The notes under the pieces were generated by a model. It searched no databases, was not told where the DNA came from, and was given only the letters and a program-made list of their open reading frames with translations. From RPQJ01 sp963777725 (lineage in GTDB: Bacteria; Pseudomonadota; Gammaproteobacteria; Steroidobacterales; Steroidobacteraceae): a stretch of 64,000 bases of DNA. This document shows, piece after piece, positions 15,379 to 23,786 of the stretch; the stretch's first letter is position 1; each line of letters begins with the position of its first letter. A program made the translations under genes and the position numbers. The stretch spans positions 7,626-71,625 of the forward strand of contig CAVZRR010000024.1 of assembly GCA_963777725.1 (NCBI GenBank), given 5' to 3'.

Positions 15379-16479
15379 GTGAAACGCAGATCGCTCCTCA
15401 AGGCCGCCGTCCTCGGCGGCGGCGCGGCGCTGGGCGCCCCGGCCATTTCGAAGGGCCGGCTGGAATGGCGCATGGTGACGAGCTGGCCGAAGGGCCTGCC
15501 GGGACTCGGCGCCGGCGCGGAGCGTCTGGCGGCCAACATCACGGCGATGAGCGGCGGCCGGCTCACGATCAAGGTCTACGCTGCGGGCGAGTTGGTCCCG
15601 GCGTTGGAATGCTTCGGCGCCGTCGCCAACGGCACCGCGCAACTCGGCCACGACGCGGCCTACTATCACACCGGCAAGTCGGAAGGCGCGCCGTTCTTCA
15701 CGGCCTTTCCCTTCGGTTTCACGACGGCCGAGATGGATGCCTGGATCAAGTTCGGCAACGGCCAGAAACTGTGGGATGAGCTGTACTCCCCGTTCGGCAT
15801 TCGCGCGTTCCACGCGGGCAGCACCGGCACGCAGATGCTCGGCTGGTTCCGCAAGGAGATCCGTTCGCTCGACGACCTGAAGGGGCTCAAGTTCCGTGCT
15901 CCGGGCAACCAGGGCCGCGTGCTCGCCAAGCTCGGCGTGACGCCGGTGACGCTGCCCGGCGGCGAGATCTTCCCGGCATTGCAGTCGGGCGCGATCGATG
16001 CCGCCGAGTGGATCGGCCCGTACAACGACCTCGCCCTGGGGTTCTACCAGGTCTGCAAGCACTACTATTCCCCCGGCTACCACGAGCCGGGCCCGAACCT
16101 GCAGTTGATGATCAACGAGCGCGCTTGGGCGTCGCTGACGCCGGAACTGCAGGCGATCGTCCGCACGGCTGCGGACGCGGCGACGCGCGACATGCTGGCC
16201 GAGTACAACGCGCGCTCCGGTCCGGCGCTGCGCACGCTGGTGAAGGACCACGGGGTCATCGTGCGCGCGTTCCCGGAAGAGGTGCTGGTCGCCTGCGGCG
16301 AGAAGTCCAACGAGGTGCTGAACGAAATCTACGCGACGGACCGTTCGCCCAACCGCATCGTGCAGCGGATCATCGAGGACTTCCTCGCGTTCCGGAAGGA
16401 AATCCTCCCGTGGACGCGCATCGGCGAGCAGGCCTACCTGAATGCGCGGCGGCTGCCGTTCGAGTTCAAGCTGCGCTAG
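15379..16479 (+). CDS. dctP: TRAP transporter substrate-binding protein
   Basis: This 366-residue periplasmic binding protein of the DctP family feeds a TRAP permease, probably with a keto- or carboxylic acid. The GTG start is followed by a twin-arginine-like leader (KRRSLLKAAVLGGGAALGAPA), suggesting Tat export. The family core is clear: GGRLTIKVYAAGELVP, GLKFRAPGNQG, the conserved carboxylate-binding arginine in KFR, and GEIFPALQSGAIDAAEW. It is closest in feel to the TakP/alpha-keto-acid group. Unusually, its permease genes are on the opposite strand and converge on it, with only 11 bases between stop codons. Confidence 0.92.
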   Translation: MKRRSLLKAAVLGGGAALGAPAISKGRLEWRMVTSWPKGLPGLGAGAERLAANITAMSGGRLTIKVYAAGELVPALECFGAVANGTAQLGHDAAYYHTGKSEGAPFFTAFPFGFTTAEMDAWIKFGNGQKLWDELYSPFGIRAFHAGSTGTQMLGWFRKEIRSLDDLKGLKFRAPGNQGRVLAKLGVTPVTLPGGEIFPALQSGAIDAAEWIGPYNDLALGFYQVCKHYYSPGYHEPGPNLQLMINERAWASLTPELQAIVRTAADAATRDMLAEYNARSGPALRTLVKDHGVIVRAFPEEVLVACGEKSNEVLNEIYATDRSPNRIVQRIIEDFLAFRKEILPWTRIGEQAYLNARRLPFEFKLR

Positions 16480-16497
16480 AAAATAGGTCCCTATTTT
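16480..16497. terminator. A/T-rich bidirectional terminator between dctP and dctM
   Basis: AAAATAGG and CCTATTTT flank a 2-base gap, giving an 8-bp dyad rich in A/T at its outer ends, so each strand ends the stem in T's. It fills the gap between the two convergent TRAP genes and overlaps the dctM stop codon. It is the sort of short element used as a two-way terminator, though the stem is weak. Confidence 0.5.
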
Positions 16498-18062
16498 TCC
16501 GGCAGCAGGTCCTCGAGCTCGTCGCGGTAGGGCGGATTCCGCCCCGGCGTCGGTTCCTCGAGCAGGTCGCTGAAGTCGTCCGCCACGGGTGAGCTCGATG
16601 GCGACGTGGCGGCGGTTCCCTGCCCGGCAGCGGAGTCCGGTCGTGTCCCCGATGCCATTGCCGGTGCTTCCGCGCCGTAAAGCTTCGCCGGCAGGCTGGT
16701 CGCCAGGTTCGGGAACAGCGCCACCAGCGTGATGCCGACCAGCTGCAGGCCCACGAAGGGCACGACTCCCTTGTAGATGTCGACCGTCCGCACCAATGCG
16801 CTCGCCACGCCGCGCAGGTAGAACAGCGCGAAGCCGAACGGCGGCGTCAGGAAGCTGGCCTGCAGGTTGACGCCGATCATGACGCCGAGCCAGATCGGGT
16901 CGACCCCCAGCTTGATCAGCGCCGGAGCCGTGATCGGCACGACGATGAAGATGATCTCGAACGTGTCGAGGAAGAAGCCGAGCACGAAGATCACGATCAT
17001 CACGGCGAGCACGGCCATGAAGATGCCCCCGGGCAGGGAACCGAGCGCATCGTGCACCAGGTTCTCGCCGCCCAGCCCGCGGAAGACCAGGCTGAACACG
17101 CTGGCGCCGAGCAGGATCACGAAGATCATCGACGTGATGCCGAGCGTCGTGCGCATGACCTCGCGCAGCAGTTGCAGGTTGAAGCGTCCCTTGCCCGCCG
17201 TCAGCAGCATCGCGCCGACCGCACCAACCGATGCGGACTCGGTGGCCGTCGCGATGCCGCCGAGGATCGACCCGAGGACCGCCAGCATCAGCAGCAGCGG
17301 CGGCACCAGCGCGCCGAGCACCCGGCCTGCGAGGCCGGCGCGCTGCGCGTCGCTGATCTCGAGCGGCGGGCACGAGCGAGGATCGAAGATCGACTTGAAG
17401 AGGATCCAGCCGAGGTAAAGGCCCACCAGCACCAGTCCCGGGAGCAGCGCGCCCGCGAACAACTGGCCGACCGAAATCGGTTGCGGTGCCAGGTTGCCGA
17501 GTTCGAGCTGCGCCTGCTGGTTCGCGCCCTGCAGGATGTCGCCGACGAAGATCAGCACGGTGGACGGCGGGATGATCTGCCCCAGCGTGCCCGCCGCGCA
17601 GATCGTGCCGGTTGCGAGCTTCGGATCGTAGCCAGCACGCATCATCGCCGGCAGTGACAGCAGGCCCATCGTCACGACGGTGGCGCCGACGATGCCAGTC
17701 GAGGCCGCCAGCAGCGCGCCGACGATCACGACCGAGTAGCCGAGCCCGCCGCGCAGAGTGCCGAACAGCTCGCCCATGGTCGTCAGCAACGCCTCGGCGA
17801 TCTTCGAGCGCTCGAGCATCACGCCCATGAAGACGAACAGCGGCACCGCAACCAGTGTCTCGTTGGTCATCGTCCCGAGGTACCGTCCAACCAACGCCGA
17901 CAGGATGTCCGGGTCGAACACGCCGAGCGCCATCCCGAGCCCGGCGAAGATCAGCGCGATGCCGGCGAGCGTGAAGGCCACGGGATAGCCCGCGAGCACG
18001 ACGGCGATCGTGGCCACGAACATGGTCACCGACAGCATCTCGCCGATCAGCACGCTGCTCAT
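16491..18062 (-). CDS. dctM: TRAP transporter large permease
   Basis: This 523-residue integral membrane protein is the DctM/large subunit that carries out sodium-coupled uptake. About a dozen hydrophobic segments are present, with the family signatures VAVPLFVFMGVMLERS, GALLAASTGIVGATVVTMG and GQIIPPSTVLIF. The last 60 residues form a polar, proline- and serine-rich cytoplasmic tail ending DELEDLLPEK, longer than in typical DctM. The ATG at 18062 overlaps the end of dctQ by four bases (ATGA), so the two are translationally coupled. Its binding-protein gene converges from the other strand. Confidence 0.93.
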   Translation of the reverse strand: MSSVLIGEMLSVTMFVATIAVVLAGYPVAFTLAGIALIFAGLGMALGVFDPDILSALVGRYLGTMTNETLVAVPLFVFMGVMLERSKIAEALLTTMGELFGTLRGGLGYSVVIVGALLAASTGIVGATVVTMGLLSLPAMMRAGYDPKLATGTICAAGTLGQIIPPSTVLIFVGDILQGANQQAQLELGNLAPQPISVGQLFAGALLPGLVLVGLYLGWILFKSIFDPRSCPPLEISDAQRAGLAGRVLGALVPPLLLMLAVLGSILGGIATATESASVGAVGAMLLTAGKGRFNLQLLREVMRTTLGITSMIFVILLGASVFSLVFRGLGGENLVHDALGSLPGGIFMAVLAVMIVIFVLGFFLDTFEIIFIVVPITAPALIKLGVDPIWLGVMIGVNLQASFLTPPFGFALFYLRGVASALVRTVDIYKGVVPFVGLQLVGITLVALFPNLATSLPAKLYGAEAPAMASGTRPDSAAGQGTAATSPSSSPVADDFSDLLEEPTPGRNPPYRDELEDLLPEK

Positions 18063-18580
18063 CGGTCTTCGTCGTCCTGGCCGGCGAGGAACAGCCCGCG
18101 CCGCACGATCAGCGCGAGGCCCTGCACGAAGAGCACCAGGCAGAACACCCAGAGCAGCGACTTGAGCAAGTACACTGCCGGCAGGCCGCCCGCGGTGCTG
18201 GACGCCTCGCGGATGCTCCAGGACGAAAGCACGAACGGTGCGGAGGTGATCGCCACGACCGCGAGCCACGGGAACAGGAAGACGAGCGTGCCCAGGATGT
18301 CGACCCACGCCTTGCCACGCGGATTCAGTCGCCCGTAGAGCACGTCGACATTGACGTGTCCGCGATGCAGCATCGTGTAACCGGCCCCGGCCATGAACAC
18401 TGCGGCGTGCTGCCAGACGTAGAGTTCCTGCAGCCAGGGGAAGCCGATGCCGAACGCGTAACGCAGCACGACCACGGCGAAGCAGGTGAGCACGCAACCG
18501 AGCGTCAGCCACGCCGCCGCGCGGCCGATCCAGTCGTTGATCGCGTCGGTCCCGCGGACGAAGCCCCTGAGCGCATTCAT
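18059..18580 (-). CDS. dctQ: TRAP transporter small permease
   Basis: The 173-residue protein has the four-helix DctQ layout, with RYAFGIGFPWLQELYVWQH and the conserved HVNVDVLYGRL loop (about residues 75-85). It partners DctM in the inner membrane. Its start overlaps the stop of the upstream FAD oxidase by four bases and its stop overlaps the dctM start by four bases, so it is part of a tightly coupled chain running from the EF-hand peptidase through the oxidase to the permease. Confidence 0.92.
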   Translation of the reverse strand: MNALRGFVRGTDAINDWIGRAAAWLTLGCVLTCFAVVVLRYAFGIGFPWLQELYVWQHAAVFMAGAGYTMLHRGHVNVDVLYGRLNPRGKAWVDILGTLVFLFPWLAVVAITSAPFVLSSWSIREASSTAGGLPAVYLLKSLLWVFCLVLFVQGLALIVRRGLFLAGQDDEDR

Positions 18581-19753
18581 CGATCAAACCTTGCGGCAGA
18601 CAGGAAGCCGATCGGCAACTCCGTCCGGCCCTGCAGCGCGAGGTCGACGAGTGCGTCACCCAGCGCGGGCGCGAGCTTGAAGCCGTGTCCCGACAGGCCC
18701 GCCGCGAAATGCGTGCGTCGGAGGTCGCGGCGCGTCCCGACCAGGAAATGCTCGTCCGGCGACATCGTGTAGATGCAGGTTGCGGCCGTGACCGGCGCGC
18801 CGGCCAGCCGCGGTGCGATGGAGCGATAGCTTTCGAGCAGTCGATCGACGTCGATGCCGGTGACCGGTGCCGCGCCCAGGTCCGGATCGACGAAGACGTT
18901 CGAGCCGTGGAATGCGACCTTCGGGTAGCGTGACGGCGACGTGCTGCCATCGGCGCCTGCGAGTGCCGCGGGATCCGGCGCGAGGCCGTAGATCGCAGGT
19001 TGCCCAGGACCGCGGTCGAACAGCCAGCACGGCATCGGCGACGCATCGATGCCCTCAGTCGGCGCGATCCAGGCCTGCACCTGGCGCGTCACCTCGAGCA
19101 GCGGTGCGAGCTCCGGAATCAGCTGTGACGTCCACGCGCCGGCCGCGATGATCACCGCATTGGCGCGCTCGCGGCCCAGGTCCGTTTCGACTGAGACTCC
19201 AGTCGCGTCCTCGACGACGCTTCGCACGCGGCTCGTCGTTCGCAACTCGGCACCCCGGGTGAGCGCGATCCGGATCGACGCGTGCACGGTAGCCTCGGGA
19301 CGCACGATGCCCGCGTCCGATTCGAACGCGCCGATCGCATTCTCCGCAAACGAGAACAACGGGAACCGGGCCTGCAACGCCCGGGCGTCCAGCGATTCGA
19401 GCGGCAGGCCCCACTGCTGCGCGGATGCCAGCGTCCCGCGCACGGTTGCGGAATCGTCCCGCCCGGCGACCAGCATGCCGCAGCGGTGCAACAGGGCCGC
19501 GCCCGACTCGCGCTCAAGGGATTCGAAACGCGCCGTCGAATGCCGGAGCAGCGGCACGTAGTCCGGATGCTCGAAATATGCATGGCGGAAAATGCGGGAA
19601 TGGCCATGGCTCGAGCCTCGCGTGTGCGCAGGCGTCGAACTGCTCGATGCCAAGCACGCGCGCGCCACCCTCGCTGGCCGCCCGCAGCGCGGCACTGCCC
19701 ACGGCACCCGCACCGACGACGATGATGTCCCACTTGCCCCCGGCCTCGGGCAT
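18577..19753 (-). pseudogene. FAD-dependent amine/sarcosine oxidase-like gene with a frameshift
   Basis: Two adjacent frames together encode a complete flavoprotein of the sarcosine/N-methyltryptophan oxidase group. The first starts at ATG 19753 and holds the FAD dinucleotide fold (WDIIVVGAGAVGSAALRAAS, then GARVLGIEQFDA). The second, from about 19622 on, resumes exactly where the family continues: GSSHGHSRIFRHAYFEHPDYVPLL, and later GLSGHGFKLAPALGDAL. Removing one base in CACGCGAGG (about 19618-19624) restores a 391-residue product. The total span of 1177 bases is one base over a multiple of three. The start overlaps the upstream peptidase stop (TAATG) and the stop overlaps the dctQ start. 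It is either a recent pseudogene or a one-base sequence error. If intact it would oxidise a secondary or N-methyl amino acid. Confidence 0.82.
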
Positions 19754-21759
19754 TACTGCGCGGCGATGCTGTAGACGAACGACGCCTTCGGTGCGCGCAA
19801 CCACCGCTGCTGGATCTCGGCGCGCCGCGCCGCCCAGGCCGTGCCATCGGAGATCCACTGGTCCCGCGTCTTCTCAGCCAGCGCCCGGTCACCGCGCGCC
19901 TTGATGCCCAGCACGATCCGGGCGAGTTCGTCCTGCGCCGGCTTCCACTTCGCGATGTCCACGTCGAAGCAACCGACATCCGTGCCGTTGGCGGCTTTCT
20001 GGTCGGGCTTCCAGGGCAGCACGCCGTTCGCGTTGAAGAACCCCATCTGGATCGCAGCGAGCTGCGAGTAGGGCTTCGGCTTGCCGTCGGCCGTGACCAT
20101 GCCCTGCGCGATGTGGCCGAACGCCCAGATCACGTCGCGGATGTGCGTCCGCTCGGCATCCGCGGCGTCGAGCAATCCGCGCTCGACGAGCCAGTCCGCG
20201 AAATAGAGTCCCGCGGTCTGCGACTTCAGTTCCTCGAGCGTCGAGGCGAGTGGTCCACCGAACACCTGGTCGTCCGTCTTGCCGTCGACGCGATACTCGT
20301 GCGCGGGCCCCAGGTTGTGCGACGCCTCGTGCAGCACCGTGGACAGCGTCAGGTGCCGCGGCGCCGGGTCAAACCGATCCATCGTGGCCTTGCAGAGCAA
20401 CGACGCAGCCTGCTGGCGCAGCGTCGCCTCGCTGTCGGGATCGGTGTAGAGGTTGGTCATCGCAACCGTGCGCCCTCCGGACTCCGCGACCGGGCCCCAG
20501 TTCGGCAGCGATTGCCCGACCGTCGCACCGAGCGCGGACCGGCTGTCACCGGCATTGATCACGATGTCGATGAAGTCCGGCAGCTCGAATCCGACGGTGC
20601 GCGCCCGGTAGGGCGGCCCGGCCAGCCGGGCGAGCGCCGCTTCCATGTCGGCCTTTACTGGGTCGAGCTTCTTCTGCCACACCAGCGATTCCTGGTTGAT
20701 GCGCGCGAAGGTCATGTGGAACCCGGCCTTGCGCGAGCACGGCTCGAAATAGACCTCGTCGGGCCCGACGCGCAGATACCACTTGGAGTTCGTCGCCGTC
20801 ATCGCCTTCCAGGCGGCGTCCGCCTTGAACCAGCTGCCGTCGAGGAAAGCCTTTGCGGCCGCTTCGAGGTAGGTCTTGAAGGCCGACTCGGACGGGTCGC
20901 CGTCGAGCACGCGAGCGGCGGCGAGCAATTCCTTGCTGGCGGCCTGCATGTCGTCGGCGAAGGCCACCTCGTAGGGCACGGCAACGAGTTCGTCGGTTGC
21001 CGCCTTGCCGTCCGCACGGCCGTCGTCCTTGTGGCGCACGACGACGAAGGGAGCCATCAGCGCTTCTGCATCCGGACGCGTTTCGAGCACTTCGCAGAAC
21101 TTCGGGTCGGCCTGGATCGAAGCGGGGTAGATGCCCGAGATCCTCTGCGGCTTGTCGGCGAGCGCACTGCACGCCGGGTTCGTCTCGGTGCGCGGCGCCT
21201 CGCAGAACGGACCCTGGTTGCGGAAGAACAGCGCCCGCGACGCGGTATCGTCGGCGGGGATCCGCTCGTCGAGACCGAGCGCGCCGGTCTGCCGCGCATA
21301 GAGCCGCTCGACGAGGCGCGCGACTTTTTCGAGATGTGCCGCGAGCCGCTGGTCGCGCGGGTCTGGCAGCGTCGTCTGCACGAGCGTCGGCCGGCCCTGC
21401 GCCAGTTCGTCGAGCACGACCTCGCGTCGCAATCGCTCGTCGGCGCCGAGTCCGGCCAGCGAGGGGCGCTGGCGCAGCTTGTCGTAGACCGCGTCGAAGT
21501 GAGGCGTGAACGCGCCGTCCTTGACGAATCGCGTGCGGTCCCCGTCGCCGAGGCCCCAGAGGATCGCGAGTTCCGCCGGCTCGAGCGCCCCGTTGCGATT
21601 GGCATCGCTGATCCAGAAGAGCGGTTCCGCCCACTCCACGGCGCGGCGGTTGAATTCGAGGCGCTCGATCGCGGCGTAGCGGCCTGGCGCTGGCGTCTGC
21701 GCATGCGAGGTCGGGAGGGCCAGCAGGCCCAAGACGATACTGAGGGTCAGATGACGCAC
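19753..21759 (-). CDS. DPP III (M49)-like zinc metallopeptidase with EF-hand
   Basis: The 668-residue exported protein begins with a signal peptide ending at SHA-Q (about residue 20). A canonical EF-hand loop follows at 52-63 (DANRNGALEPAE), suggesting calcium binding. The catalytic zinc motif is HEASH (477-481), and downstream LEELKSQTAGLYFADWL (about 508-524) resembles the EEXXA helix of dipeptidyl-peptidase III, whose second glutamate binds zinc. M49 proper uses HELLGH, so this is a divergent relative. Translation is set at the GTG at 21759 because GGAG lies just upstream and the signal peptide starts there; the frame is open 44 codons further. Its stop overlaps the next start, making it the first gene of the oxidase-dctQM chain. 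Confidence 0.8.
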   Translation of the reverse strand: MRHLTLSIVLGLLALPTSHAQTPAPGRYAAIERLEFNRRAVEWAEPLFWISDANRNGALEPAELAILWGLGDGDRTRFVKDGAFTPHFDAVYDKLRQRPSLAGLGADERLRREVVLDELAQGRPTLVQTTLPDPRDQRLAAHLEKVARLVERLYARQTGALGLDERIPADDTASRALFFRNQGPFCEAPRTETNPACSALADKPQRISGIYPASIQADPKFCEVLETRPDAEALMAPFVVVRHKDDGRADGKAATDELVAVPYEVAFADDMQAASKELLAAARVLDGDPSESAFKTYLEAAAKAFLDGSWFKADAAWKAMTATNSKWYLRVGPDEVYFEPCSRKAGFHMTFARINQESLVWQKKLDPVKADMEAALARLAGPPYRARTVGFELPDFIDIVINAGDSRSALGATVGQSLPNWGPVAESGGRTVAMTNLYTDPDSEATLRQQAASLLCKATMDRFDPAPRHLTLSTVLHEASHNLGPAHEYRVDGKTDDQVFGGPLASTLEELKSQTAGLYFADWLVERGLLDAADAERTHIRDVIWAFGHIAQGMVTADGKPKPYSQLAAIQMGFFNANGVLPWKPDQKAANGTDVGCFDVDIAKWKPAQDELARIVLGIKARGDRALAEKTRDQWISDGTAWAARRAEIQQRWLRAPKASFVYSIAAQ

Positions 21760-21857
21760 GCGTGTCTCCAGGATCAAGAGTTCGGATGCCGGACAGGTTG
21801 CGCGCAGTATAGTGCGGCTCTGTCGCCAAGCGACCGAACGGAACCAGGAGCCGGCGG

Positions 21858-22274
21858 ATGGGGGCTGAGTCGGGACTGATGGGGCACGCAACGCGGGCGT
21901 TCGTCCGGATCGTCGCGACGGTCGTCGTCGCCTATGCGATCGCCACGGCCGTCCGCTTCGGTCTCGTCGAGCGCGACGACCTCGGACCGATCTGCCAGTC
22001 CGCGGCGTCGCCGTGGTGGTGCGAGCTGCGCATGCTGGTCATCCGCGGCTTCCTCGACGACGTCTACGGGCGCGCGAGCCTGGTCCTCGCGGCGCTGGCG
22101 ATCTGGCGGCGGTCAGCGGTCGCTGCCACGCTCGCCATCGCGATCGGCACCTTCGGCATGGTGCTCTACAGCTTCACGTGGTCCGGCATCGGGATGCTCG
22201 GCGGCGCCCTGGTGCTGGCGCGACTGCAGGGCCAGTGGCAGCAGCACGCCCAGTCCGAGCAGCGCACTGGTTAG
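21858..22274 (+). CDS. Small integral membrane protein, unknown function
   Basis: The 138-residue product has three or four hydrophobic segments, including FVRIVATVVVAYAIATAV, ASLVLAALAIW and IAIGTFGMVLYSFTW, with a CQSAASPWWCELR loop whose two cysteines could form a disulfide. AGGAG lies eight bases before the ATG. I do not recognise the family. Its last 162 bases overlap the 3' end of the convergent glucanase gene. It may be real in full because the helices extend through the overlap. Confidence 0.6.
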   Translation: MGAESGLMGHATRAFVRIVATVVVAYAIATAVRFGLVERDDLGPICQSAASPWWCELRMLVIRGFLDDVYGRASLVLAALAIWRRSAVAATLAIAIGTFGMVLYSFTWSGIGMLGGALVLARLQGQWQQHAQSEQRTG

Positions 22275-23786
22275 GCCCCAACCGATCGACCGGCCGTTCT
22301 GGAAGCGCTCGAGCAACGGAATGAGCACGCCAGCCATGACGAGCCAGGCCGCGAGCACGACCTCGTCGGTGGCCCGCCGTGAGCGGAGGTCCGCGGCGCG
22401 ACCTTGCGGGCCGAGGATCGCGGTGATCGCGACGCCGAGCGCGGCCGGCAGGAACACCCAGACCGGGAAGTCCCGGTGTCGCCCGGCGAAGACCAGGCCG
22501 AGGCACACGTAGGCGCCGCACAGCAGCAACAGCAGGACCAGCCAGCGCGGCAGCGGGTCGCGGGTCGCACTTGCCGAGGCCAGTGCGCGGACTGAGTGCC
22601 CGAAAGCCAGCCAGCCGGCTGCCGTGATTCCCAGCGTGGCGAGCCAGTCGATCGGCGCGACGTTGCCGGCTTGGAGATACAGCCACTGCCGCGCGCCAAT
22701 CGCGACCAGCAACGCTGCTGCGCTGGCAAAGGCGAGGCTGCGGCGCAGGCGCAAGGTCCCGCCGCTGCCAAGCCATCCGGCGAAAAACCCGACCGCAGCG
22801 CCAGCCAACGCGATCGCTACGACGGCCCGGCCTTGCGGGGCCTCGGCGACCGGCCCGAGCCACGGAAATTTCTCGCGCCGCTGACTGTCGTAGAGCCCCC
22901 AGTACCCGCCCACGGTGCCCTCCGGCGCGCGCTTCCAGGGCTGGTCGAACGCTTCGATCAGGTTGTAGTCGATGCCGCGACGTTCGGCGAGCGCGGTGAA
23001 TCCACGCAGGTAACGTGCCTGGTTGACGCGACCGGGCTCGATGGCGCCGCGCGGCCGTCCGGCGCTCGGCCAGCCCGTCTCGCCAATCAGCACGTCCTTG
23101 CCGGGAAAGGTGCGCTGCATTTCGGCGTACAAGGCGTCCACGTAAGGGATCACTGCATCGATGCCCACCGGTTCGTCGTCCCAGTACGGGATGATGTGCA
23201 CCGTGACGAACGAGACCGCCTGCGCAAGTGAACGATGCTTGACCCAGAAGCCCCAGACGTCGGCGTAGGTCACGGGCATTCCGGTCGCGTCCCCGACGCG
23301 GCGAATCAGCACCGCCAGTTGCTCCGGGGTCAATTCGTGGCGCAGCAGCACTTCGTTGCCGACCACGATGGCGCGGACGCTGTCGCGGTGGCGCTGCGCC
23401 GTGTCGATCACGAGCGCGACCTCGCGTTCATTGTGCTGCGCATCGCCGCCGATCCAGGCCCCGAGCAGCACCTCGAGCCCGAGTTCGCGCGCGATCGCCG
23501 GCACCTGGTCGAACCCGTCGGCCACCGTGTACGTGCGCACGCAGTCCGTCCGCTGAGCGAGCAACGCGAGATCGCGCTGCAACTGCTCGCGGGTCACGCC
23601 GCCCGGGTTGCGGGCGCCCGCATCGGAGGGCGCATACGAGATGCATTGCAGGCGACTGTTCGTGCCGTCGGCTATCGGCACGGGCTGCGCGTCGAGCCAC
23701 CAGCCGCCGAGCAAGGCCAGTGCGGTCGCGACGACCGCCGCGACGAGCCAGTCCGCCGACGACGCTGACAGGCGGGGCCGCGGCAC
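22113..23786 (-). CDS. GH17-type beta-1,3-glucanase-like membrane protein
   Basis: The 557-residue protein has one N-terminal helix (residues 13-30), a glycoside hydrolase family 17-like (beta/alpha)8 domain to about residue 310, and then seven or so hydrophobic segments. The acid/base motif VVGNEVLLR (E145) and the nucleophile motif IGETGWPSAG (E236) are both present. This resembles the GH17 proteins of proteobacteria that remodel cyclic or linear beta-glucans at the membrane. The start is a GTG overlapping the stop of the upstream HELGH peptidase (TAGTG). The last 50 or so residues are polar and lie opposite another gene, so the true C-terminus is less certain. Confidence 0.78.
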   Translation of the reverse strand: MPRPRLSASSADWLVAAVVATALALLGGWWLDAQPVPIADGTNSRLQCISYAPSDAGARNPGGVTREQLQRDLALLAQRTDCVRTYTVADGFDQVPAIARELGLEVLLGAWIGGDAQHNEREVALVIDTAQRHRDSVRAIVVGNEVLLRHELTPEQLAVLIRRVGDATGMPVTYADVWGFWVKHRSLAQAVSFVTVHIIPYWDDEPVGIDAVIPYVDALYAEMQRTFPGKDVLIGETGWPSAGRPRGAIEPGRVNQARYLRGFTALAERRGIDYNLIEAFDQPWKRAPEGTVGGYWGLYDSQRREKFPWLGPVAEAPQGRAVVAIALAGAAVGFFAGWLGSGGTLRLRRSLAFASAAALLVAIGARQWLYLQAGNVAPIDWLATLGITAAGWLAFGHSVRALASASATRDPLPRWLVLLLLLCGAYVCLGLVFAGRHRDFPVWVFLPAALGVAITAILGPQGRAADLRSRRATDEVVLAAWLVMAGVLIPLLERFQNGRSIGWGLTSALLGLGVLLPLALQSRQHQGAAEHPDAGPREAVEHHAEGADRDGERGSDR

